Positions 1 through 7,962 of a stretch of 64,000 nucleotides of DNA are shown here, piece after piece. Below the pieces are notes generated by a model. It was not told the origin of the DNA, did not search any database, and was given only the letters and a program-made list of their open reading frames with translations. Made by a program: the position numbers and the translations under genes. The first letter of the stretch is position 1; each line of letters opens with the position of its first letter. The DNA is taken from assembly GCA_903918755.1 (NCBI GenBank), contig CAIXFN010000039.1, positions 1-64,000 of the forward strand, read 5' to 3'. The stretch is from an uncultured Pedosphaera sp. Lineage in GTDB: Bacteria > Verrucomicrobiota > Verrucomicrobiia > Limisphaerales > Pedosphaeraceae.

Positions 1-4
1 GACA

Positions 5-26
5 CGCCGCGTAGGCTTACGCGGCG
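5..26. other. Perfect short hairpin
   Basis: Nine-base arms CGCCGCGTA and TACGCGGCG flank a four-base loop. It lies about 100 bases past the stop of the minus-strand sigma factor gene, so it could end that transcript, but no T run follows on that strand. Between it and the sigma stop, the nonamer GGGTAACAG occurs twice (58-66 and 95-103). No gene is visible in 1-126. Confidence 0.4.
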
Positions 27-126
27 AAGAAGAATTAACCAAAAACAAAGCGCCAATGGGTAACAGTCCTTTTGGCACAACGAATCACCCTCTCGGGTAA
101 CAGACACTTCTGGCAGACGGCGCCCC

Positions 127-774
127 TTAGCCCGTCTCTTTTTCCAGGCTGCGCAATTCCTTCTTGAGCATCGTGCCAATACGATGGCGCGTCACATAAA
201 TCAGCGATACCCCGACCCCCAACGCCTTCGCGACCTTGGTCACGGGCCAGTTTTGCGCGGTGCACAGATCGAAGATCTGGTAATGCTCCGCCCGCACCCG
301 ACGTTTCACCCGTTCCATGGCGAGTTGCATCAGGCGCTTGTTCCATTCCCGCTCCCAGATGCCGTCCAGATCAGCGGTGGCGGAGTCCGGGATCGCCAGC
401 CAATCCACTTCCGGCGCGGCCGCCGCTTCCGATCCCGCCGCGGACCGCGGCGTGCCCCCCGGCTCGCGGTAGTCTTTCCGCAGTTGGTCGGCGATTCGCC
501 GGCGGGTGATCTGGCGCAGCCAGTTTTTGAACCTCCCCTTGTCCGGATCATAGCGGAATTCCCCGATGTTTTTCGCCACCGCCACCACCGTGTCCTGCAC
601 AATATCCTGCGCGGCGGCATCATTGAACCCGGCCTGGCGTGCCACCCCGTAGATCAACCGCCAATAGGTGTCAAAAAAGTCCCGCCACGAATCGTTGTCC
701 TCCCAATTCTTGAGCCGGCTTAACAAGCTGCGGCGCGTCGGCAGAAAGGATTCTTTTTCGTCATCAAGCATCAT
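127..774 (-). CDS. RNA polymerase sigma factor, sigma-70/ECF-like
   Basis: A 215-residue ECF-type sigma factor, expected to direct core RNA polymerase to a subset of promoters. The N-terminal half has the region 2 signature: a W-x-x-F-F-x-x-Y-W helix, then DAAAQDIVQDTVVAVAKN, then an F-x-x-W-L-R segment around residues 80-90. The C-terminal quarter carries a region 4 helix-turn-helix (VTKVAKALGVGVSLIYVTRHR) with the unusual LIYVTRHRIG recognition helix I associate with the large sigma families of Verrucomicrobia and Planctomycetes. Between them is an Ala/Pro/Gly-rich linker. The start could be either of two adjacent ATG codons (774 or 771). No anti-sigma factor is adjacent; the divergent neighbour is a toxin-antitoxin pair. 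The regulon cannot be read from this window. Confidence 0.88.
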   Translation of the reverse strand: MMLDDEKESFLPTRRSLLSRLKNWEDNDSWRDFFDTYWRLIYGVARQAGFNDAAAQDIVQDTVVAVAKNIGEFRYDPDKGRFKNWLRQITRRRIADQLRKDYREPGGTPRSAAGSEAAAAPEVDWLAIPDSATADLDGIWEREWNKRLMQLAMERVKRRVRAEHYQIFDLCTAQNWPVTKVAKALGVGVSLIYVTRHRIGTMLKKELRSLEKETG

Positions 775-961
775 TGCATCAAGGGATTCGTACGGCGCGC
801 GCCGATTCTTACACCATTCTGCTGGCCTGGCGGCAATCTTTTCGTTGGGTGATCATGCTGCCCGGTTCGATCCCAAACCGAATTCCCCGGTCAATCGGAG
901 CATTCAAACTGCGATTTCGTTCAAATCGCCACTTGTGACGACAAAGCTTGCTTTCCACACA

Positions 962-985
962 TAATTCGCCATATTAGGCGCATTA
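962..985. promoter_or_regulatory. Operator-like palindrome over the hipB start
   Basis: Arms TAATTCGCC (962-970) and GGCGCATTA (977-985) are separated by six bases and match at eight of nine paired positions. The right arm runs into the ATG at 985, and a weak -10-like CATAAT (960-965) overlaps the left arm. This is where an autorepressing antitoxin would bind. HipB operators in other bacteria are similar short palindromes with a central spacer, though the sequence differs. Confidence 0.5.
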
Positions 986-1338
986 TGAAGATAACGGCCC
1001 AGATGACTGATGAAGCCATCCTCCGAGAATTGGGGGAGCGCTTATCCGGCGCCCGGCTGGAGCGTAACCTGACCCAGGCGGCCCTGGCGGAGCAGGCCGG
1101 GGTGTCGAAGCGCACGATGGAGCGATTGGAAAAGGGCGAGGTGGCGACCCAGCTTTCCGGCTTTCTCCGGGTTTGTCGGGCGCTGGGCTTGTTGGACCGG
1201 TTCGGCACGCTGGTGCCGGAGCCGGACGCCAGTCCGATCGCACAGCTGAAACTGGCAGGGAGAAAGCGCCAGCGGGCCAGCGGGAAAAACGTCGCGCCCG
1301 GCGAGCCAAAAAAATGGGTTTGGGGTGAGGCGTTATGA
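985..1338 (+). CDS. HipB-like helix-turn-helix antitoxin/repressor
   Basis: A 117-residue protein with a Cro/cI-type helix-turn-helix at about residues 14-65 (LGERLSGARLERNLTQAALA, then AGVSKRTMERLEKGE). It ends in a basic tail. Its stop overlaps the start of the HipA-type kinase gene (ATGA), so the two are translationally coupled in the antitoxin-first order usual for hipBA. By family analogy it neutralises the kinase and represses its own promoter; the palindrome at 962-985 fits this. There is no clear ribosome binding site, and a second ATG at 1003 is an alternative start. The helix-turn-helix call is firm, the antitoxin role is inferred from context. Confidence 0.82.
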   Translation: MKITAQMTDEAILRELGERLSGARLERNLTQAALAEQAGVSKRTMERLEKGEVATQLSGFLRVCRALGLLDRFGTLVPEPDASPIAQLKLAGRKRQRASGKNVAPGEPKKWVWGEAL

Positions 1339-2642
1339 TCGCGGAAGTGCGGCTCTGGGGCCGGACCATTGGCGCGGTCTCCTTGGCGGAAGGCCGGGAG
1401 GTCGCCGCCTTCCAGTATGATCCCGAGTTTGCCCGGAGCGGCATCGAACTGGCTCCGCTCACGATGCCCTTGAGCGACCGGGTTTATGAGTTTTCTGATT
1501 TGCCCCGAACCACGTTCCATGGCTTGCCGGGATTACTCGCTGACTCCCTGCCGGACAAATTCGGCAATGCTCTGATCAATGCCTGGCTGGCGACGCAGGG
1601 CCGGACGCCCGGGAGTTTCAACGCGGTGGAACGTCTTTGTTATACGGGTACGCGCGGCATGGGGGCGTTGGAATTTGCCCCTGGGTTGGGCCCGAAACCC
1701 GGCAAGTCAGCGAAGCTTGAGGTCGCGGCCTTGGTCCGGCTGGCGGGTGAAGTCTTGACGCATCGCGCTGATTTGCAGGGCTACTTTCACGCGACCGGAA
1801 AAGCCCAGGCTTTGCGGGACATCCTGCGAGTCGGGACTTCGGCGGGTGGCGCGCGGGCCAAGGCGGTGATTGCGTGGAATCGCACGACGAACGAAGTGCG
1901 CTCGGGACAGATCACCGCGGGGGATGGATTTGAGTACTGGTTGTTGAAATTCGATGGGGTGGCGGGAAATAAAGACAAGGAGTTGGAGGACCCGAAAGGC
2001 TATGGCGCGATCGAATATGCCTACTACTTGATGGCCCGGGCGGCGGGCATCACCATGAGCGAATGCCGGTTGCTGGAGGAGAATGGGCGTCGTCACTTCA
2101 TGACCCGCCGCTTCGACCGCCAACGGGGCGGCGGGGAAAAGGTGCATATGCAGTCGCTGTGTGCCTTGGCCCATTTCGATTTCAATCAGGCGGGAGCGTA
2201 CGCCTACGAACAGGCACAGCTCATGATTCGTCAACTGAAGCTGCCCATGGCTTCCGTGGAGGAACAGTTCCGGCGGATGGTTTTTAATATTGCCGCCCGG
2301 AATCAGGATGATCATGCGAAGAACATTGCTTTCCTGATGAACCAGCGGGGTGAATGGTCCCTCGCCCCAGCCTTTGACGTGACTTATGCTTTTAATCCCA
2401 CCGGTTCCTGGACCGTCACGCACCAAATGACGTTGAACGGAAAACGGGACGGCTTCACGCGGGAGGATTTCGTTGCTTGCGCGAAGTCATCGCTCATGAA
2501 GCGGGGCCGCGCGACGACGATTATCGGGGAAGTGCTGGCCGCCGTGGCGCGTTGGCCGGAGTTTGCCGCACAGGCGCAACTCGCGGACGAATGGCGCGAG
2601 CAAATTCAAAAGAATCTCCGGCTGTCCTTCCCGGAAAAATGA
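1335..2642 (+). CDS. hipA: HipA-type serine/threonine kinase toxin
   Basis: A 435-residue type II toxin-antitoxin kinase. The N-terminal subdomain (about 1-110) matches the HipA N1/couple_hipA region, including LPGLLADSLPDKFGN. A Gly-rich ATP loop follows (VGTSAGGARAKAVI, about 167-179). The catalytic segment is N318-x3-R322-N-x-D325-D-H-x-K-N, and the metal-binding DFG-like element is PAFDVT (D348). All residues expected for kinase activity are present, so the protein looks intact. E. coli HipA phosphorylates glutamyl-tRNA synthetase and causes growth arrest; the target here is unknown. The start overlaps the antitoxin stop by four bases. The gene is convergent with the Ehr operon, 34 bases away. 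Confidence 0.9.
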   Translation: MIAEVRLWGRTIGAVSLAEGREVAAFQYDPEFARSGIELAPLTMPLSDRVYEFSDLPRTTFHGLPGLLADSLPDKFGNALINAWLATQGRTPGSFNAVERLCYTGTRGMGALEFAPGLGPKPGKSAKLEVAALVRLAGEVLTHRADLQGYFHATGKAQALRDILRVGTSAGGARAKAVIAWNRTTNEVRSGQITAGDGFEYWLLKFDGVAGNKDKELEDPKGYGAIEYAYYLMARAAGITMSECRLLEENGRRHFMTRRFDRQRGGGEKVHMQSLCALAHFDFNQAGAYAYEQAQLMIRQLKLPMASVEEQFRRMVFNIAARNQDDHAKNIAFLMNQRGEWSLAPAFDVTYAFNPTGSWTVTHQMTLNGKRDGFTREDFVACAKSSLMKRGRATTIIGEVLAAVARWPEFAAQAQLADEWREQIQKNLRLSFPEK

Positions 2643-2653
2643 GGCGTCCTTAA

Positions 2654-2674
2654 GGCGGCTTCCTCGATGCCGCC
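2654..2674. terminator. Possible bidirectional hairpin
   Basis: GGCGGC and GCCGCC arms with a nine-base loop sit between the convergent hipA stop and the end of the Ehr operon. There is no T run, so this is a weak call based on position. Confidence 0.25.
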
Positions 2675-2676
2675 GG

Positions 2677-3483
2677 CTACCGCTTTTCGCCCGACGCGGA
2701 TCGCGCTTCCAGCCGCCCCAGAAGCCGGAGGAGGCCGTCGAGAATCGTCAGGGGATGTGGGGGGCAGCCGGGAATGTAGAGGTCCACGGGCAGCAAGGAG
2801 TCGGCGCCGTTATGAATCTCCGCATGGCCCACGAACGGGCCGCCGGAGATCGCGCAGGCGCCCACCGCGATGACGATTTTCGGACCCGGCACCGCGTCGT
2901 AAGTTTTACGCAGTGCGAGTGTCATGTTTTGCGTGACGGGGCCGGTGATGAGGAGTCCGTCGGCGTGCCGGGGTGAGGCCACAAACTGGATGCCGAACCG
3001 GCCCAGGTCCCAACCGATGGTGCCGAGGACGTTCGTGTCCGCCTCACAGGCGTTGCACCCCCCCGCGCTCACTTGGCGCAGGCGGAGGGAACGGCCAAAC
3101 AGCCGGCGCAATTCGCCGTCGAGTGCGGCGGCCAATCGCACTTCCTCTTGCCCAGTTGCTCCGACCACCAAGTCGGCGCGCGCACGCGCCGCTAGGCGGT
3201 GGTCACCCGTTTGCGTGATGGCGCGGGGCGGGCAGGCGGTCACACAATCCCCGCAGAAGAGGCAGCGACCGAGATCCAGGGCGACCGGCTTTCCGGCGGG
3301 CCGGGTGATCGCCTCGGTGGGGCACACCGGCAGGCAGGCGGTGCAATTTTCGACACACTTCGTGGCGTCCACTCGCAAGGCACCACCGTGACGGTCCGGC
3401 AGCGCGGGCGCGGGCCCTTGCGGATAGGCCATAGTCTGGCATCCGTGCTTCAGCCGGTGGGTCAGGGCATCAAGAACAAACAT
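2677..3483 (-). CDS. hyfI: Ehr/HyfI-type small subunit with N-terminal ferredoxin domain
   Basis: A 268-residue fusion of a two-cluster ferredoxin and a NuoB/HyfI-like small subunit. The ferredoxin part has C43-x3-C47-x2-C50-x3-C54-P and C74-x2-C77-x2-C80-x3-C84-P. The small-subunit part keeps the four proximal-cluster cysteines: C143 and C146 in GGCNACEAD, C210 in GACAISGG and C240 in IPGCPPHP. In related complexes this subunit passes electrons between soluble carriers and the membrane arm. The ferredoxin module takes the place of a separate HyfH/NuoI subunit, which is absent here. It is the last gene of the operon, 15 bases after the large-subunit gene. With the large subunit lacking nickel ligands, it is unlikely to be part of a working hydrogenase. 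Confidence 0.88.
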   Translation of the reverse strand: MFVLDALTHRLKHGCQTMAYPQGPAPALPDRHGGALRVDATKCVENCTACLPVCPTEAITRPAGKPVALDLGRCLFCGDCVTACPPRAITQTGDHRLAARARADLVVGATGQEEVRLAAALDGELRRLFGRSLRLRQVSAGGCNACEADTNVLGTIGWDLGRFGIQFVASPRHADGLLITGPVTQNMTLALRKTYDAVPGPKIVIAVGACAISGGPFVGHAEIHNGADSLLPVDLYIPGCPPHPLTILDGLLRLLGRLEARSASGEKR

Positions 3484-3498
3484 GGCGGGGGAGCGATT

Positions 3499-4980
3499 TC
3501 ACAAATCAAAACCGCAGTAGGAGAGGTTGAAGCTTTTGTTGCAGATCGGGAAATCCGAAATGGCGGTGCCGCGCAGGGCCAGCGCCAGTCCGCTCCAATT
3601 GTGGAACGAGGGATCGACAATCTTATAGCGGCGGTACTTGCCGAGGGAGTCGGTAAGCGCCACGTGGCACACCTCGCCCCGCCAGCCCTCCACCAGCGCC
3701 ACCGCCAGGGTGTCCGCCGCCGGCGGTTCCGGGGCGGTGAATAGTTCGCCCTCGGGCGGCATGGCGAGTTGTTCGCGCAGGTAGGTGCCGGAACGCTGGA
3801 TTTCCAGGGCCCGGACCCGGGCGCGGGCAAACACATCCCCGCCGGGCCAGACGGCCACCGGGGCCTGGGCAAAACGATGCCATCCCGCCGGATGATCGAA
3901 CCGTACATCGCGCACGATCCCGCAGGCGCGGGCCGCGGGGCCCACCAGGCCCATCTCGCTGGCTTGCCCCGCAAAGACGGTCCCCACATTCTCGAACCGC
4001 GTGCGCACGGAGGCGGCATCCCAGAACCATCCCACGGCTTGTTCCACCTCCGCCAGCGCGGAGTTGAGGCGCGTCTGCATTTGCACCAGACGCGCGGGCT
4101 CCAGATCGTGCCGACAACCCCCGGGCCGGCTCAGCCCGCGCCCGAAACGATTGCCGCAGATCAGCGCCGTGAGATTCAGAAAATCACCCCGGATTTTTCC
4201 GCAGGCGGCGGAAGCCGGGAGAAACGCCACGTCATTCGCCAGCGCTCCCAGATCCCCGGTGTGGTTCGCCAGTCGTTCCAGTTCGAGCGCCACGGCGCGG
4301 AGCCATTGCGCGCGCAACGGCGCCTCGCCGCCGGCCAGCGCTTCCTGGACCGTGGCGTGGGCGGTGGCATGCGCCACCGTCGTGTCTCCGGCAACTGTTT
4401 CCAATTGGCTCATCGTGGCGCGGTGCGGTCCGCCCATCAGGGCTTCCTCCACTCCGCGATGTTGGTACCCGAGGGCGATTTCCAGGAACAGCACCTCTTC
4501 CCCCGCGCATTGGAACCGGAAGTGGCCGGGTTCAATGATGCCGGCATGCACCGGTCCCACCGCGACTTCGTGGATTTCCGGTCCATTGACGCGGAAGAAT
4601 TCCCCGTTCACCGGCGCCTCCCCGGTGGTGCGCCGCACCGGTTTCAACCAGGGGTGCCCGCTGGGCGTGATCCCGTGTTGCTCCCAGACTTCGCGCTCGA
4701 AGAGATGCGCCTGCGAATGCATGAGCGTGAGGGCGGGATACCCCCCGGAAATGGGTTCGCTGCGACCGGCCGCCAGCGTGTTGTCACTATCAAATGCCAG
4801 GACGGCCACGAGGATCGTCCCATTGGCATCCGGCACACCGAACCACGCGCAGAGGCGGGCGCCGCGTTGGAGTTCCGCCGCCGTCGCATGCACAAATGCC
4901 GCCGCCGGCCAGACCGGCAACTCCGCCCACGGCAAACTGGTGCCATTGGCCAGGAGGGCGAAAGTGGTGGTCGAACTCAT
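3499..4980 (-). CDS. hyfG: Ehr/HyfG-type large subunit lacking Ni-ligand cysteines
   Basis: A 493-residue NuoC-NuoD-like fusion of the HycE/HyfG family. The conserved VGPVHAGIIEPGHFRF lies at about 141-156 and the GYQHRGVE helix at about 171. The first nickel-binding motif of real group-4 hydrogenases (E-R-V/I-C-G-I-C) reads E-T-V-A-G-D-T here (about 194-200), so both cysteines are gone. The C-terminus ends in NKSFNLSYCGFDL and has no DPCxxC motif. This pattern defines energy-converting hydrogenase-related (Ehr) complexes, considered intermediate between complex I and group-4 hydrogenases. I set the start at 4980 because that ATG overlaps the stop of the preceding gene (ATGA); longer versions would run far into it. 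The electron donor and acceptor are unknown. Confidence 0.9.
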   Translation of the reverse strand: MSSTTTFALLANGTSLPWAELPVWPAAAFVHATAAELQRGARLCAWFGVPDANGTILVAVLAFDSDNTLAAGRSEPISGGYPALTLMHSQAHLFEREVWEQHGITPSGHPWLKPVRRTTGEAPVNGEFFRVNGPEIHEVAVGPVHAGIIEPGHFRFQCAGEEVLFLEIALGYQHRGVEEALMGGPHRATMSQLETVAGDTTVAHATAHATVQEALAGGEAPLRAQWLRAVALELERLANHTGDLGALANDVAFLPASAACGKIRGDFLNLTALICGNRFGRGLSRPGGCRHDLEPARLVQMQTRLNSALAEVEQAVGWFWDAASVRTRFENVGTVFAGQASEMGLVGPAARACGIVRDVRFDHPAGWHRFAQAPVAVWPGGDVFARARVRALEIQRSGTYLREQLAMPPEGELFTAPEPPAADTLAVALVEGWRGEVCHVALTDSLGKYRRYKIVDPSFHNWSGLALALRGTAISDFPICNKSFNLSYCGFDL

Positions 4981-6419
4981 GGCGTGGGAAAGAGTTGGAG
5001 CACCGCGGCCGCCCACGCTGCCCGCAGGATGGTCGGGGGAAAAAGACCCAACCACAGGGAGCATCCCAGCAGCACCAGCGGCGGGGCCAGCACGCCCGCG
5101 GTCTCCACGAAGCGCCGGCTTTCCTCCCGGGTGGCCGCCCGGGGTCGCCCATCCACCAGGCTGAACACCACCCGGGTGAGCCCGAAGAAGGCCAGCAGCA
5201 GGCCCGCCAGGAAAACCCCGGTGGCGAGGTTGTGTCCACCCGTCAATCCCGCACGGACGACCTGCAATTCACTGAAAAACGGACCGAACGGCGGACACGC
5301 CGTGACCGCGAATAGGCCGGTGATCAAAATCGCCGATGAATGGGGGCAAAGTTGCGAAAGCCCGCGGGCCTCATCAAGGGAGGCGGTGCCGGCGGCGCGG
5401 CGCAGGTTGCCGGCGGCGAGAAACAGGGCGCCCTTGGTGAGTCCGTTGCTCCAGACATGAAACAGCGCCGCCGCGACACCCGCGGGGCCGAGGGCCGCCC
5501 CCAGGCTGAGGATTCCCATATGCTCCACGCTGGAGTAGGCCAGCATGCGTTTAAAATTGCGGGTGCCCAGCAGGAACAAGGCGGCCAGAATGATGGAGAA
5601 CAAGCCGATGACCAGCAGCGTGCGGTCCGCAATCGCCCCCGCGCCCGCCGCCCCGATGACCGCCCGCACCCGCAGGAGCGCCGTAAACGCCACGGTGGTC
5701 ACTCCGCCGGCCAGCACCGCGCCCACGATGCCCGGGGCCTCGCCGTAGGCATCGGGCTTCCAGGTGTGCATCGGGGCCAGGCCCATCTTGGTGCCGTAAC
5801 CGACCAGCAACAGCACCCAGGCCGTCAACACCCAGGGGCGCGACAAACCGGTCCCTTGCGCCGTGAGCGCGGCGAACGTCAAATCGCCCACCCCGCCGCC
5901 GTGCAGCGACGCGTAACCCAGGCAAAAGGAGCCCAGCAGGGACAGGGCGATCCCGGTGCCGCCGATGAGCAAATATTTCCAAGTGGCTTCGAAGGCCCGC
6001 GGCGTTCCGTTGAAATGCAGCAACGGCACCGCCGCCAGCGTGACCGCTTCCGTTGTGATCCACAGCAGCCCCAGGTGCCGCGCCTGGTGGCCGGCGCTCA
6101 GCAAACCGAGAATCGCCAGCAACGAGGCCACGAACACCCGGTTGGATCGTTCCGCCCGGATCCGCAAATAACTAACCCCGTAGGCGGCGCAAACGAGGAA
6201 CAGGATTGAGAGGGCCGGTAACACCGCGCGGGCGAGGGGATCAAAGGCCAGCCAGTCGCCCGGGGCTACCGCTGGTGGGGCCAGAAACAGCGCGCAGGTC
6301 AGGAGCAGGTGCAACCCGCCCACCACCGGCAGGAACCAGGGACGCGAACTTTCCCGCGGCCACAGCGCCGCCAGCGCCGCTCCCATCAGGGGCACCAGGA
6401 TGAGGAGGTAGGCGATCAT
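4977..6419 (-). CDS. hyfF: HyfF/NuoN-like antiporter membrane subunit
   Basis: A 480-residue polytopic membrane protein of the proton_antipo_M family. Hallmarks are a central GYGTKMGLAPMHTWKPDAYG with the transmembrane lysine, LAYSSVEHMGILSLG, and HVWSNGLTKGALFLAAGN with a second conserved lysine. In Hyf, Mrp and complex I relatives these lysines form the ion-translocation path, so this subunit should pump protons or sodium. The amphipathic helix linking NuoL pumps is not obvious at this length. Start and stop overlap the neighbouring genes by four bases each (ATGA), which indicates a tightly coupled operon. Confidence 0.9.
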   Translation of the reverse strand: MIAYLLILVPLMGAALAALWPRESSRPWFLPVVGGLHLLLTCALFLAPPAVAPGDWLAFDPLARAVLPALSILFLVCAAYGVSYLRIRAERSNRVFVASLLAILGLLSAGHQARHLGLLWITTEAVTLAAVPLLHFNGTPRAFEATWKYLLIGGTGIALSLLGSFCLGYASLHGGGVGDLTFAALTAQGTGLSRPWVLTAWVLLLVGYGTKMGLAPMHTWKPDAYGEAPGIVGAVLAGGVTTVAFTALLRVRAVIGAAGAGAIADRTLLVIGLFSIILAALFLLGTRNFKRMLAYSSVEHMGILSLGAALGPAGVAAALFHVWSNGLTKGALFLAAGNLRRAAGTASLDEARGLSQLCPHSSAILITGLFAVTACPPFGPFFSELQVVRAGLTGGHNLATGVFLAGLLLAFFGLTRVVFSLVDGRPRAATREESRRFVETAGVLAPPLVLLGCSLWLGLFPPTILRAAWAAAVLQLFPTP

Positions 6420-7060
6420 TCCCGGAGGGTGGTGAGCCGGCGGGTGTCGAGCGAATCAAACGCCCGCTGGATCCGGTCCACAATGATTCCAATCACGAAG
6501 ACCCCCACGGTGACATCCAGCAGAATCCCCGATTCGACCAGGAGCGGGGTGGAATGGATCAGCAACAGGCCGAACAGATAAATGCCGTTTTCCAAAATCA
6601 GGTAGCCACAAACCTGGGAGATCGCCTTGACCCGTCCAATCAACAGGATGAAGCCGGTGAGAATCGACGCAATGGCCCCGGGGACGAGCAGCGTGCCGGC
6701 GTGCTCGGGCAGCAACGGCAGTGCCCGGGCGAGCGCCACCGCGGCGATGGTGCCGCCCGCGCCCAGCAACAAGGACGGCACAAAGCCGAGGAAGGGATCG
6801 CTTTCCCGTTCGATGTTTGCGGCGCGGGTCGCCCGGCGGAGCAGATTGGGAATCACGATGCCTTTGCCGATCACCGTGGCTGCGGCCACCACCGCGACCC
6901 GCCAGTTGAATCCCTCCTCTTCCAGCAGGAGCGGCATCACTCCGAGCAGCACCCCTTGCAACGACATTGCCTGGATCAGGGCGGGCAAGCGACTGCTGCC
7001 CAGGGCGACCAGGTTCAAACCCATCGCCAGACCGATCAATACATTCAGCGTCCCGCTCAT
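6416..7060 (-). CDS. hyfE: HyfE-like membrane subunit (NuoK-related)
   Basis: A 214-residue integral membrane protein with about six to seven hydrophobic helices. The C-terminal part, with YLILENGIYLFGLLLIHSTP and then DTRRLTTLRE at the very end, is typical of HyfE. HyfE contains a NuoK-like core plus extra helices and belongs to the proton channel of the membrane arm. The start at 7060 is chosen because that ATG overlaps the stop of the upstream NuoH-like gene (ATGA); an earlier in-frame ATG at 7102 would lie inside that gene. Confidence 0.87.
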   Translation of the reverse strand: MSGTLNVLIGLAMGLNLVALGSSRLPALIQAMSLQGVLLGVMPLLLEEEGFNWRVAVVAAATVIGKGIVIPNLLRRATRAANIERESDPFLGFVPSLLLGAGGTIAAVALARALPLLPEHAGTLLVPGAIASILTGFILLIGRVKAISQVCGYLILENGIYLFGLLLIHSTPLLVESGILLDVTVGVFVIGIIVDRIQRAFDSLDTRRLTTLRE

Positions 7061-7962
7061 TGGACGCCCCCTTTCCAGGCCACCAGTAGCGCAAAGAGAC
7101 ACAGCAGAAACGCGGTGGTGAGCAGCAATGGCACCCGGCGGAACGCCAGTCGGGCGAGGAAGGATTCCACCAATCCCACCCCCAGCGTCACGCTCAGAAC
7201 CCCGCCCGCCAGGACGGCCACGGCCACCCCGCGCGAAAACTGGTCCAAAGGCACCACCGCCTGCACCAACAGGACGGAAAAAAGGAGCAACTTAACCGCC
7301 GCGCCGTGCAAAATCACGGCCAGGGGCGGGCCGCTATGGTCCAGGATCATGACTTCGTGCACCATGGTTAGCTCCAGGTGCGTATTCGGATCATCGAAGG
7401 GCACGCGGCAATTCTCCGCGAGCAGAACCGTAAACAAACCCGCGGCGAGGAGCACTGCCCCCGCCCCGGCGGTGGGTGCCAGCATGGTGGTCAGCGACAC
7501 GCTGCTCGTCTGGAGGCTGAGGGATACCACGGCCGTAATCAAAGCCGCCTCCGCCAGTACCGCGTAACTCACTTCCCGCGCGGCGCCCATGCCCTCAAAC
7601 GCGGAGCCGGTTTCTAGTGCTGCCCACGCGGTGGCGAAACGGGCCAGCGCCAGCAGATACAGCAGCAGCAGGACATCCCCGCGAAAACTCCACTCGGCGC
7701 CCGCGGGACCCAGTGGCAGCAGCAGCGCCGCGCCCACCACGGCGACCCACGCCACCGCGGGCCCGACAATGAAGGCCGGCGAGGCCAGCGTGCTCCACAC
7801 CACCTCCTTGCGCCAGAGCTTGGCGAGGTCGTAATAAAGTTGCCCCACCGGCGGGCCCCGGCGACCAGCCACCCACGCCTTCACCCGGTTGATCAGCCCC
7901 GGTAAGAGCGGCGCCAGCAGCAGCCACAGCGCGAGCCGGACGACGAGTTGCGGCAGCCACAT
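7057..7962 (-). CDS. hyfC: HyfC/NuoH-like membrane anchor subunit
   Basis: A 301-residue NuoH/HyfC protein with about eight transmembrane helices. It contains the segment FEGMGAAREVSYAVLAEAAL and the acidic FDDPNTHLELTMVHEVMILD, the counterpart of the NuoH loop that contacts the peripheral arm next to the last iron-sulfur cluster. It anchors the large and small subunits to the membrane and couples electron transfer to ion movement. The start at 7962 is set by a TGATG overlap with the stop of the upstream hyfB-like gene. Confidence 0.9.
   Translation of the reverse strand: MWLPQLVVRLALWLLLAPLLPGLINRVKAWVAGRRGPPVGQLYYDLAKLWRKEVVWSTLASPAFIVGPAVAWVAVVGAALLLPLGPAGAEWSFRGDVLLLLYLLALARFATAWAALETGSAFEGMGAAREVSYAVLAEAALITAVVSLSLQTSSVSLTTMLAPTAGAGAVLLAAGLFTVLLAENCRVPFDDPNTHLELTMVHEVMILDHSGPPLAVILHGAAVKLLLFSVLLVQAVVPLDQFSRGVAVAVLAGGVLSVTLGVGLVESFLARLAFRRVPLLLTTAFLLCLFALLVAWKGGVQ

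Noticed and set aside
35-346. Small minus-strand frame after the sigma factor gene
   Set aside because: It begins inside the sigma gene in another frame and lacks family features; it contains the direct repeat and ends near the edge hairpin.
3769-5460. 563-codon plus-strand open frame opposite the hyfG- and hyfF-like genes
   Set aside because: A shadow frame with low-complexity composition; the minus strand is clearly coding.
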